13,045 nt of DNA, from the NCBI GenBank assembly GCA_937911965.1, contig CALDPL010000281.1, positions 1-13,045 on the forward strand, read 5' to 3'. The translations under genes and the position numbers were made by a program. This document shows positions 1 to 7,826 of this stretch, piece by piece; the stretch's first letter is position 1; each line of letters opens with the position of its first letter. The notes under the pieces were generated by a model. That model was not told the origin of the DNA. It was given only the letters and a program-made list of their open reading frames with translations, and made no database searches. The DNA is from an uncultured Allomuricauda sp. Lineage in GTDB: Bacteria; Bacteroidota; Bacteroidia; Flavobacteriales; Flavobacteriaceae.

Positions 1-1802
1 TTCGCTTCGAACAAATATCGATCATCATAACCATATTGTACACGTCCAAAGAAGGAGTTTGTGGCAAAATCGGTCTGGCCACCCGTGGAGGACACCATAT
101 TGTTTACAGTATTCAATTCGGTCAACTGTTCGTCCAGGAAACCATTTTTTTCCACGTGTGTATAGCTAAAATTATCATACATGGTCTCATAGCCCAGTAA
201 GGCCGAAATATTGTGCTTTTGGGCAATTTCCCCATCCCAGGTCAAAGTATTCTGAAAGGTACGGCGATAGGACTCTTCATCGCGGACCCTCAAGAACAGG
301 GCGTCCAAGTCCTGGTAATAATAGGACCAATCCCCGGTGCGAAACGAAAATGCATTGAGAGTTCTGGAATTGTACTTATACCCTCCATCCCTTTTCGAGT
401 AATTGAAGGAGGTATTGAACTTGATATCATAGGGAAGATTGAAATTGGCAAACAGGGTTGTATTGGTATAAAAGTTCTTTTCATCCCCTCTGGCCCGATT
501 GGCAAAGTAAAGGTTGTTCCGGGAGTTTGCACTTTGTTCGGGGTTTTCCATCCACCCATACTTTCCATCAAAATAGGGATAGATGCCCGGAACGGCACGT
601 GACAAGAAATTGAAAGACCCCCCATTTAAATCGTTCATCTCCCTTTGTTCCTCATAACCCCAAATTTTGGTGCCAACCGTGAGCCAATCATTGACTTTGG
701 AACTAATGTTGGCCCGAATGGAATATTTTTCCAATCCGGAATTCTCGATTACCCCGGGATTGTCCATATAGGACATGGACAACAAGTAATTGGTGCCCCC
801 GTTGGATCCCGAAACGGAAAGATTGTGCTTTTGATAAATGGCGGTCTGAAAATAGGACTTCATCCAATCCGTGTTCGGATAGGCCACATAATTTGGATAA
901 CCGGAGTCGGCAATACCATGTGGGTCTTTTTCCTTTTCACGCCATAAATCGATCATAGCCTGGGAAAATGGGAGGGCCACGTCAACATTCTCAGCCGACT
1001 CGTTGATCAAGCTCATATAATCTGCATAATTGGAAACCAGCCCCAAATAGTGTTGGGGGGTAGTCACAGCCGTAATACTGTTATAAGACACCACGGGCTT
1101 GGAATCCCCGGTCTTTGTGGTAATCAGAATGACCCCGTTGGCCGCCCGGTTCCCATAAATGGCACTGGATGCAGCGTCTTTCAAAATGGATACACTTTCG
1201 ATATCGTCCGGATTGACATTTCCAATGGTACTCTCAAAACCGTCCACGATTACCAAAGGAGCCGAATTATTGAGTGTCCCCACGCCACGGATTCGCAACA
1301 TAATCCCTTCCTCCCCAGGTTTGCCCGAAGAATGTTGTACCATAAGGCCAGGACTCAGTCCTGAAAGTATGCCCGCAGCCGTAGTCGTCGGCCGGGTCAG
1401 GGCCTGATTGCCATAATCCACCGAAGAAACGGCCCCGGTGATGTTTACCCTTTTTTGTTTTCCATATCCCACGATGACAACTTCGTCCATTATAGTTGTA
1501 CTCGGATTCATGGTCACTTCCATATAATTTTGACCATTTACAGGAATACTTTGATTTGAGTACCCTATATAACTAAATACAAGGGTGTCATTCGTGCTGC
1601 ATTTTAATTCAAACTCACCATCAAAATCTGTAACCGTTCCTTGATTTTTATTCAAGATTACAATAGAAGCCCCAGGTAGGACCATGCCGGTTTCATCAAC
1701 AACCTTTCCTTTTACAGTTATGGTCGTTTCCTGGGCCACTGCTGTTTTAAAGCAAAACAGCAGAAGAACAACCGATAAAAGATATTTCACTTTGTTTATC
1801 AT
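1..1802 (-). CDS. SusC-family TonB-dependent outer-membrane receptor (N-terminal 600 residues; C-terminus off the left edge)
   Basis: The frame runs without a stop from an ATG at 1802 to the left edge, giving about 600 of the usual ~1000 residues. In order it shows a signal peptide (residues 1-23, ending TAVAQ), a carboxypeptidase-regulatory-like domain (about 27-100; GKVVDETGMVLPGASI, then GTVTDFDGEF), a TonB box region (DEVVIVGYGKQKR, 106-118), and a plug domain with the SusC-typical motif KDAASSAIYGNRAANGVI (208-225). After it comes the start of a beta-barrel rich in aromatic and Asn residues. SusC proteins import oligosaccharides across the outer membrane with a SusD lipoprotein lid, powered by TonB. 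No SusD gene lies in the window; in this family it normally follows directly, which here means past position 1. The gene is the last visible member of the cluster and follows the fimbrillin-like lipoprotein after a 127-base gap. Substrate cannot be read from the sequence. Confidence 0.96.
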   Translation of the reverse strand, partial: MINKVKYLLSVVLLLFCFKTAVAQETTITVKGKVVDETGMVLPGASIVILNKNQGTVTDFDGEFELKCSTNDTLVFSYIGYSNQSIPVNGQNYMEVTMNPSTTIMDEVVIVGYGKQKRVNITGAVSSVDYGNQALTRPTTTAAGILSGLSPGLMVQHSSGKPGEEGIMLRIRGVGTLNNSAPLVIVDGFESTIGNVNPDDIESVSILKDAASSAIYGNRAANGVILITTKTGDSKPVVSYNSITAVTTPQHYLGLVSNYADYMSLINESAENVDVALPFSQAMIDLWREKEKDPHGIADSGYPNYVAYPNTDWMKSYFQTAIYQKHNLSVSGSNGGTNYLLSMSYMDNPGVIENSGLEKYSIRANISSKVNDWLTVGTKIWGYEEQREMNDLNGGSFNFLSRAVPGIYPYFDGKYGWMENPEQSANSRNNLYFANRARGDEKNFYTNTTLFANFNLPYDIKFNTSFNYSKRDGGYKYNSRTLNAFSFRTGDWSYYYQDLDALFLRVRDEESYRRTFQNTLTWDGEIAQKHNISALLGYETMYDNFSYTHVEKNGFLDEQLTELNTVNNMVSSTGGQTDFATNSFFGRVQYGYDDRYLFEA

Positions 1803-1929
1803 GTTATAAATTATTGGTTTCTCTATTTAATATGATACACAGAATATTAATATTCAATTCATTATCCTTTTTTGTCTCGTTCGATATCCATTAATCTCAT
1901 CCTGACAAGAATCTTCACAGCCAATCCCA
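1803..1929 (-). other. Leader between lipoprotein gene and SusC gene, with a 14-bp perfect palindrome
   Basis: This 127-base gap holds no ORF and no TAnnTTTG promoter element that I could find. At 1842-1855 it contains the perfect palindrome GAATATTAATATTC, about 40 bases ahead of the SusC start codon. I see no clear hairpin with a T-run, so nothing suggests termination here, and read-through from upstream is the simplest reading. The palindrome could be an operator or chance in AT-rich DNA. Confidence 0.4.
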
Positions 1930-3498
1930 TCAATTAATTGAGAAGCTGACATTTGTGACATCCGATCCTGCTAGATATAAATAAAATGGAGCTCCATAGA
2001 TTCCGGAACCACTGATCCATGGTGTCTCACGTTCAGCTACGGCAGTATCGGTATTGGCTTGAATAGAGCCATCAGCACAAGTTATCCTGATTTTAAGATG
2101 CCCACTTTCTATGGCTTCGGAAAAAACCATTGTATGCTCAATGACCTTTCCTCCTCGTACCAAAGAAAATGTGGCTTCTCGGGTATAGGCAGGATCGTAA
2201 CTGGTGACATCGGTCCTATTGGATTTCCATTCCTCTCCATCAAGGTATTCTATATTCCAAAAAACCGGACCTTGTCTCGTATACATTGGAAATTCAACCG
2301 TTACAGCTGTCCCTGCTTCAAATTTTTTAACGGGAAGGACAAACTCAAAATTATCCCCAGTCCAAATACCCTTTATACCAGGGCTGCTTATTTCCCCACT
2401 ATTCACTATTTCTATGGTTTGCGTAGGGTCAGGGACAGGGTCAGAAACCTTGTTCCATTGCGCATAAGCTTGGGGTTGGCTTGGATTGATCCAAAGCCCC
2501 TCGGTTTCCCATTTAGGTTGGGTGGTGTTTGTAAAGTTGGCTATATCATTGGATTTCCCAAGGGGAAATATTACCGGGAAATTCACTGGAACAATTCCGT
2601 CATCCTGATTGCTTATATATTGGGTCAATACTTCACCGGAAGAAATCATGATTCCTTCATCCTCCTCATTACTAAGAATGTTGATTACCGTTTCACCTCC
2701 ATTAGTGTCATTGAGTACTACATCCATTCCTCCCAAGGGAACTGTAAATGGAGATACTACCAGTTTAACCATAGTGAATGGTTCAAGGAGAGGAATTCCA
2801 GATTCCCCAAAATCCAATGTCACCGCATCTTGCTGCGATTCCACATTGCTCGTAAACGTACCGGTTTCCAGGTCATAGGTACCGCTATCTACCATATTCC
2901 CGTTAAAATTTTCAACAATGGAAGGTTTCAGTATCAATGACTGGAGATTGGGATTTCCCGCATCGTTTAAAATGTCATTTGGAATATAAAGTTCCACGGT
3001 ACTGAATATGCCGTGAAAATCCAGTTCAACGGTAGGCACTATGTTTGCCACCATTTTGTTTGCAACATAGAACCCATAATTATCAGCTCCAAAAGAATAA
3101 ATTTGTGTGCTAGGCAATTGAACGGGTATGCCGGAAACATCCACTTCGGATTCCGATCTTGGGAAGTAGGCCCGAAATTTAAAATTATGATCCTCTGCTG
3201 TGGCTTCTATTCGATCATTCTCGGAAACTTCATCAAAGTAAACATTTTCCCCTTGTACCCTTGCCTTGAAACCCGCATTCGGATTGTCACTCATTGGAAC
3301 GTTCTGCTCCCCATTTCGTGTACAGGTATTAAAGATTCCAATTTCATCTCCATCGGTCCAAGGCCTATCCGTCATTGATCCACCGAATTTAACATTCAAT
3401 GTTTCAAAATCCAAGCTATCATTGTTTTCCGAAGACTCCGAACAGCCAAGTATAAAAATAATAGGAGTGAACAGGATTAAAAGAATTGATTTTTTCAT
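1930..3498 (-). CDS. Fimbrillin-like surface lipoprotein, candidate glycan-binding protein of the locus
   Basis: The product is 522 residues from the ATG at 3498. That start gives a textbook lipoprotein signal (MKKSILLILF..., lipobox FILGC, acylated Cys at residue 19). The reading frame stays open upstream to 3612, but those extra residues do not look like a signal sequence; the ATG at 3531 is a second candidate. The N-terminal half (about 30-310) resembles the fimbrillin / Mfa-like fold: WTDGDEIGIF, FKFRAYFP, VQLPSTQ, YGFYVANK and then HGIFSTVELYI follow the order seen in that family. A Pro-rich linker (SDPVPDPTQT) leads into a C-terminal beta-rich domain ending at the stop, which I do not recognise. 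Fimbrillin-like lipoproteins next to SusC/SusD genes often serve as surface glycan-binding proteins; here that role is inferred from position. It lies just downstream of the secreted propeller gene and just upstream of SusC. Confidence 0.8.
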   Translation of the reverse strand: MKKSILLILFTPIIFILGCSESSENNDSLDFETLNVKFGGSMTDRPWTDGDEIGIFNTCTRNGEQNVPMSDNPNAGFKARVQGENVYFDEVSENDRIEATAEDHNFKFRAYFPRSESEVDVSGIPVQLPSTQIYSFGADNYGFYVANKMVANIVPTVELDFHGIFSTVELYIPNDILNDAGNPNLQSLILKPSIVENFNGNMVDSGTYDLETGTFTSNVESQQDAVTLDFGESGIPLLEPFTMVKLVVSPFTVPLGGMDVVLNDTNGGETVINILSNEEDEGIMISSGEVLTQYISNQDDGIVPVNFPVIFPLGKSNDIANFTNTTQPKWETEGLWINPSQPQAYAQWNKVSDPVPDPTQTIEIVNSGEISSPGIKGIWTGDNFEFVLPVKKFEAGTAVTVEFPMYTRQGPVFWNIEYLDGEEWKSNRTDVTSYDPAYTREATFSLVRGGKVIEHTMVFSEAIESGHLKIRITCADGSIQANTDTAVAERETPWISGSGIYGAPFYLYLAGSDVTNVSFSIN

Positions 3499-3546
3499 TT
3501 TAAAAGGTTTTATATAGTTTGATCTTTTCATTATTAAAGGTTTTAT
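3486..3546 (-). repeat. Tandem duplication of the translation-start region of the lipoprotein gene
   Basis: Two 28-base units, 3519-3546 and 3486-3513, are offset by exactly 33 bases and match at 25 of 28 positions. Each carries ATAAAACCTTT, an ATG (at 3531 and 3498) and then AAAA-ATCAA or AAAAGATCAA. Because the offset is 11 codons, both ATGs are in the same frame, and translation gives the echo IKPLIMKRS / IKPFKMKKS. The second ATG gives the better lipoprotein signal. The duplication may provide two initiation sites, or may simply be a slippage product. Confidence 0.75.
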
Positions 3547-3616
3547 TTGGTTGTTTTGCATTGGTTTATCGGGAAGCTCCCCAGCTATTGATCGATACAA
3601 TATTCTTCTCACAACT

Positions 3617-6600
3617 TTATTTAATTACAATTTTCTTGCTCATTAACTCCCTTGACGTAGTAACATTAACCACATAGAATCCCGTTGGAAACTGATTGAT
3701 CCAGCGTACGGTGTTAAAACCTTTTTTAAGTTGTAAGCTTTCCTTTTTTAATCTATTTCCAATAATACTCCACAACCTGATTTCAGAACTGCCACCATAC
3801 AATGAGTAAATTGAAAATTCAATTATTTCCTTGTCGTTAAAAACCTTTAATTCTGCTCGGTCTTTATTCACATCAACATGAACAATAGTAGAGTAACTTA
3901 TTTCTCCATTTTTACTCACCAGTTTTACCCTATAATAATTGAGTCCATTATAAGGCTCTTGGTCCCTAAAATGATAATTGTTCTCACTTGTTGAGGCGCC
4001 TTTTCCTCGTATAGCTGCAATAACTTCAAATTCCTCTCCTTTGGAAAAAGTCCTTAAAATGTAGTATTGAGAATTATCTGTCTCTGATATTGTCTTCCAT
4101 TTCAATATATTGCCATAGTTGTTGTTATAGGCAGTAAATGAGTTTAGCTCGATCGGGAAAGTGGCTATTTTGGAACTAGAGCCTAAAAATGAATCGAAGG
4201 TGGTGGAAGAATCGCTCTCAATTCTACTCAGGGTCAAACTCTCATGGGAATTTTCCGTTGTTCCAAACAACATCAACCGGTCGTAGACCACATTCCTTGG
4301 CACGGTCCACCCATGGGAAACGGAATCATAGGTACCACCCAGTTTGCCAAACCAACTGTATTTTGCATCGTTGGTCGAATCCCAGGTGGTTTGATCATAT
4401 AGCTGTGCCTTGGAAACCGCATTTTTCGGAACCGATACCTGCTCCGGTTCCAAATAGCCCGTGTTTTTGCCATTTTGATAAAAGTACGTGGCATCAGTAC
4501 TGTCATATAAATCATTGGTTGGAACCCTATAGCCCTTATTGCCGTTAGCATCATATTGGACGTACGCCAAAGAGGCGGAGTCAGGAATGAAGAACACGGC
4601 GTCAATGGGCTTAGTGGCGCTCATGACATGGGTCGTACTGAAAACCGCAATCCCGTACGGATTCTCCGGGTCCATCAAGCCTATGGTGTCACGCGGTTTA
4701 AGGCCCAGGCCGTCATCGCCTCCCAAAGAAACATTTTTGGCCCTGATCCATTGAGCCCGGTTACTCGGTATTGGGGCCGACTCACCAATATCTGTACTCT
4801 TTCTCCCATTTTTGTAGCCCGCGATTCTCTTTTCCAGACCACCAACATAAAAATAGTCGCCCTTGCCGACGGTACCCGACGTCAAGTTGAACTTGAACGT
4901 TGAGTTTCCGCCCTCTGCCCAACCTTTATCGGTTACCCGATTGGCAGCATCGTTTCTGGCTATCACAACGGAATATGGGGTGACGGAAAAGTCTATGTCC
5001 TCTGTTGCCCTTAACTGTATATACTCAAATCCGCCGTAGTGCCTGACCCCTTGGGACACCACTCCTTCTCCCGACGCCGGTGCGGTCTTGGCGTTGATCC
5101 ACCTGGGGTCAGCCATGACTCCAGTAATTATAGCTTGTGCATGTGAACTAACCAATCCTAGAAATACCGGTATCCAATTGGTGGTACTTAGGGTAGATGT
5201 ACTAATGATGGCGTCTTCAGTTGCTGCCTCTGTATCGTATAACGAAAAGTTGGCCAGTAACTGCCCGGATGACAAGTCAAATTGTGTTTTTGGAATAGCA
5301 ATTTCAATCAAATATCCATTATCATTATCACTATTGTTTGATATGGTTCCATCATAGGTGCTACTGGCCAAAACCCCCATATTAACGGAACTCCAGGTTC
5401 CTGTATATTTATCTGTACCTACCAATCCGCTATGGGATACACGAATTCGACGTGAATCTGAGTTTACTTGGCCATTGCCGCCGGAAGGGGTTAAAAAAAT
5501 ATCCACGTAGTCCCCATATGATATATTATAATCAAATACCTCGACCAGTAAATAGATATTGGCTGCATCGGCAGAACATCTTAAAGTAGCCTGAGCCTGC
5601 GATTTTTGACCAACAAAGAGTGCAGCATCGGTATCGGCCCACTCAGAATTGTTTCCATCCACAAAAACACTTCTATGGGTCGTCCTTATGGCATGGTTTA
5701 AATTAAATCGGGAGAGCATAATGGCTCCTGCGGTATGCATTGACCCCATAACTTGATGCGTATCAATCATCTCCAACGTTCCCCAAAACCCTGTTTTTGT
5801 AAATGGGGTATAGGGTTCCCCAAAAGTACGTGCGGTGGCGTTCCCTAATCTCATATGATAGAGTCCACCTGTATTGTAGGACATAAGCGTTTCGCCAGAT
5901 CGAAATTGGACGATACTGGGTCCTGCGCCAGGAAATACATAATCTTGACGGTCATTGGGACCTTCTTGATTTACGGTAAGATTTGTCCACTCCCCATCAC
6001 TTCCCGAATAGGCTAACGAGAGATTATAGATCGAAGAGGAGGGATTACGGGATTCCAGGACAGCTGCAAGTTCATTGCTATTATTAAGTTTGATCACTCC
6101 CGGCATTTGGTCTGTATAAAGACTGATTCCATTTTCCTCCTTAAATTTCTGGCGGATTACCCTATTGGGCTCATTTCCAAAAGAAGGTGACCATGCCTGA
6201 CCATTGTTTTCGGATACGATCAATGCTGTACCGGTATTATCTGTTCCAATATGTGTACGTGAATCAGTAAAATAGCAATGTATCTCTCCCGATGGAAGTT
6301 GCAAAAGGTGAGGTTCCCAGTTAGTACCCTGATAAATTTCAACCGGTGCGCTCCAAGTTGACCCGTTGTCAGTGCTTTTTCTCATTATAATCCCGTTGTC
6401 CAAAGGCAAAGAAGTATAATTGGAGTTTGCCCTGTACGATGCTACCACAATGATATCTCCGTTGGCAAGAACAAGCGCATTGGCTGTAGAGAAACGCCTT
6501 TCGTTGTTGGCTCCGGTTTGATCAACGATTGGATGCCGGGCAAAAAGCCTATCTCCACCGGTCCATGTTTTCAAATCTGAACTTATGACATAATACGTAT

Positions 6601-7780
6601 CGGCACCTATCTGATTGTTCTGATAGAACATGATGTACTCTCCATTGGCCATTTTCCTTACTCGCGGATATACCGGAGCACTGACGGCAGTTTCAGTACT
6701 TATTTCTACATAACTCCGAAAATCCATCATCAGCGAGGACCGTGAACTTAGCCACCCTGAATGTGAATTGATTTCCGAGTTTCCTGCATTTAGGTTTTCA
6801 ATGGAAGTTATTTGCACCGGTAAATTAAGAGGACTATTGTCCTCTATTCTAGATAAGGGTATGGTCTTATGGGAATTATCGACAGAAGTATCTCCTTTCA
6901 ACATCAGTCTATCATAGGTCGTTGTTCTAGGTTCAGTCCATGTTTCAGTAGCATTGTCGTAACTTCCTCCGAGTTTGCAAAACCAACTGTAATTTGAATC
7001 ATTAATGGAATTCCAAGTTGATACTGCTACTTGTTCGGGGCTCAAGTATCCAGTATTTTTGCCATCCTGAAAGAAATAAGCCGATTGATTACTGTCATAG
7101 AAGTCGTTATCGGGAATTAAATAACCTTTTGCACCAACTGGATTGTATTGTATAGATGCTATGGATGTAGAATCAGGAGCAAAAAATATCGCATCTATGG
7201 GCTTGGTAGTGCTTAAAACATTCTTGGTATTAAATACACCTATTCCATAGGGTTTCAAAGGGTCCATCAAGCCTTTCGTTAAATCTGGTGCGGCTCCCAT
7301 ACCATCATCCCCACCTAAAGTCACATTTTTTGCTCTTATCCATTTTGCCCTATTGCTTTCAATTGGAGCCGTTTCACTGATATCTGTACTTTTGGTACCA
7401 TTTTTATAGCCTGCAATGCGCTTCTCTATGCCGCCTACGTAAAAATAATCTCCCTCATTTACAGTACCGGATGTTAGATTAAACTTGAACGTCACATTTC
7501 CACCTTCGGCCCAACCGTTTTCTGTAACAGGATTTGAAGCATCATTTCTAGCTATGATTATGGCGTAATTGTTAATTGAAAAGTCAATATCCTCAGTTGC
7601 TTTCAGTTGTATGTATTCGAACCCCCCATAATGATAAACACTTTGCGAAACACCTCCATCACCTTTAGCATCATGAAACCTCGGATCTGCCATGATGCCG
7701 GTTACAAATATTTGTGCATGAAGGTTAGTCACAACAAACATTGCGACTAATGCGATTAAAGGTTTTTTTGTAATTTTCAT
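3617..7780 (-). CDS. Large T9SS-secreted mosaic protein: repeated module, sialidase-like propeller, CBM9-like domain, repeated module, Por sorting domain
   Basis: The product has 1387 residues. The order is: signal peptide (1-22, ending NLHA); module copy 1 (about 22-315); sialidase-like beta-propeller (about 330-700) with two clear Asp-boxes, STDNGSTW (469-476) and SENNGQAW (523-530), and a YPRVRKM stretch (371-377) like the N-terminal Arg motif of sialidases; a CBM9-like sugar-binding domain (about 704-876, opening VDGNNSEWADTDAALF); module copy 2 (about 880-1190); a fibronectin-III-like segment (about 1205-1300, ILKWKTISETDNSQYYIL); and a type IX secretion C-terminal sorting domain (about 1310-1387, ending FPTGFYVVNVTT...KIVIK). 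It should be exported by T9SS and displayed or released. The propeller suggests an exo-acting glycosidase, but I could not assign a full catalytic Arg triad, so activity on sialic acid is not claimed. The repeated module is unrecognised, with a faint likeness to lamin-tail-type domains. The lipoprotein frame follows after four bases. Confidence 0.85.
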   Translation of the reverse strand: MKITKKPLIALVAMFVVTNLHAQIFVTGIMADPRFHDAKGDGGVSQSVYHYGGFEYIQLKATEDIDFSINNYAIIIARNDASNPVTENGWAEGGNVTFKFNLTSGTVNEGDYFYVGGIEKRIAGYKNGTKSTDISETAPIESNRAKWIRAKNVTLGGDDGMGAAPDLTKGLMDPLKPYGIGVFNTKNVLSTTKPIDAIFFAPDSTSIASIQYNPVGAKGYLIPDNDFYDSNQSAYFFQDGKNTGYLSPEQVAVSTWNSINDSNYSWFCKLGGSYDNATETWTEPRTTTYDRLMLKGDTSVDNSHKTIPLSRIEDNSPLNLPVQITSIENLNAGNSEINSHSGWLSSRSSLMMDFRSYVEISTETAVSAPVYPRVRKMANGEYIMFYQNNQIGADTYYVISSDLKTWTGGDRLFARHPIVDQTGANNERRFSTANALVLANGDIIVVASYRANSNYTSLPLDNGIIMRKSTDNGSTWSAPVEIYQGTNWEPHLLQLPSGEIHCYFTDSRTHIGTDNTGTALIVSENNGQAWSPSFGNEPNRVIRQKFKEENGISLYTDQMPGVIKLNNSNELAAVLESRNPSSSIYNLSLAYSGSDGEWTNLTVNQEGPNDRQDYVFPGAGPSIVQFRSGETLMSYNTGGLYHMRLGNATARTFGEPYTPFTKTGFWGTLEMIDTHQVMGSMHTAGAIMLSRFNLNHAIRTTHRSVFVDGNNSEWADTDAALFVGQKSQAQATLRCSADAANIYLLVEVFDYNISYGDYVDIFLTPSGGNGQVNSDSRRIRVSHSGLVGTDKYTGTWSSVNMGVLASSTYDGTISNNSDNDNGYLIEIAIPKTQFDLSSGQLLANFSLYDTEAATEDAIISTSTLSTTNWIPVFLGLVSSHAQAIITGVMADPRWINAKTAPASGEGVVSQGVRHYGGFEYIQLRATEDIDFSVTPYSVVIARNDAANRVTDKGWAEGGNSTFKFNLTSGTVGKGDYFYVGGLEKRIAGYKNGRKSTDIGESAPIPSNRAQWIRAKNVSLGGDDGLGLKPRDTIGLMDPENPYGIAVFSTTHVMSATKPIDAVFFIPDSASLAYVQYDANGNKGYRVPTNDLYDSTDATYFYQNGKNTGYLEPEQVSVPKNAVSKAQLYDQTTWDSTNDAKYSWFGKLGGTYDSVSHGWTVPRNVVYDRLMLFGTTENSHESLTLSRIESDSSTTFDSFLGSSSKIATFPIELNSFTAYNNNYGNILKWKTISETDNSQYYILRTFSKGEEFEVIAAIRGKGASTSENNYHFRDQEPYNGLNYYRVKLVSKNGEISYSTIVHVDVNKDRAELKVFNDKEIIEFSIYSLYGGSSEIRLWSIIGNRLKKESLQLKKGFNTVRWINQFPTGFYVVNVTTSRELMSKKIVIK
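4211..5146 (-). repeat. Module copy 2 of the internal duplication, preceded by a signal-peptide-like remnant
   Basis: This segment encodes residues about 879-1190. It opens with IITGVMADPRW and mirrors copy 1 throughout (GGFEYIQLRATEDIDFS, GLEKRIAGYKNG, NVSLGGDDG, YSWFGKLGGTYD, LTLSRIESD). It has an extra ~11-residue piece (around 1117-1129) that copy 1 lacks. The residues just before it, VFLGLVSSHAQA, look like the end of a signal peptide, and its HAQ lines up with the HAQ at the true signal-peptide end ahead of copy 1. Synonymous positions are heavily changed between copies even where the protein is identical. Confidence 0.9.
6836..7717 (-). repeat. Module copy 1 of the internal duplication in the secreted propeller protein
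   Basis: This segment encodes residues about 22-315, directly after the signal peptide. It opens with FVTGIMADPRF, contains GGFEYIQLKATEDIDFS, YFYVGGIEKRIAGYKNG, NVTLGGDDG and YSWFCKLGGSYD, and closes with PLSRIEDNS. Over residues 49-162 it differs from copy 2 at about 23 of 114 positions, with no gaps. The family is not known to me; the opening (MADP...GGFEYIQL) vaguely recalls lamin-tail-like domains (VMADP...EYIEL). Confidence 0.9.
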
Positions 7781-7796
7781 AATCTAATTTTAGATT
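7781..7796. promoter_or_regulatory. Short inverted repeat directly before the secreted-protein start codon
   Basis: Arms AATCTAA and TTAGATT are perfectly complementary around a 2-base centre (16 bases in all) and abut the ATG at 7780. The whole gap to the aldolase stop is only 46 bases and has no TAnnTTTG element, so the gene is probably transcribed from upstream. The inverted repeat could be an operator or affect translation initiation; a chance occurrence in AT-rich DNA is also possible. Confidence 0.3.
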
Positions 7797-7826
7797 ATCT
7801 ATTATGTACATCTAAACAAGACCAAA

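Noticed and set aside
290..625. Minus-strand open frame of 111 codons near the left end
   Set aside because: It is in a different frame from the continuous SusC reading frame that covers 1-1802.
2059..2940. Plus-strand open frame of 293 codons
   Set aside because: It is fully antisense to the lipoprotein gene, whose frame has a lipobox and family motifs; the plus-strand product looks like a shadow.
3550..3600. GC-rich self-complementary stretch GGGGAGCTTCCC ahead of the lipoprotein gene as a terminator
   Set aside because: The stem would be only about four pairs around a 4-base loop and no T-run follows.
3499..3612. N-terminal extension of the lipoprotein up to 3612
   Set aside because: The added residues are not signal-like, and the start at 3498 gives a standard signal with a lipobox 19 residues in.
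3617..7780. Calling the secreted protein a true exo-alpha-sialidase
   Set aside because: Asp-boxes support the fold only. I could not place the complete Arg triad and nucleophile, and no sialic-acid catabolic genes are in the window.
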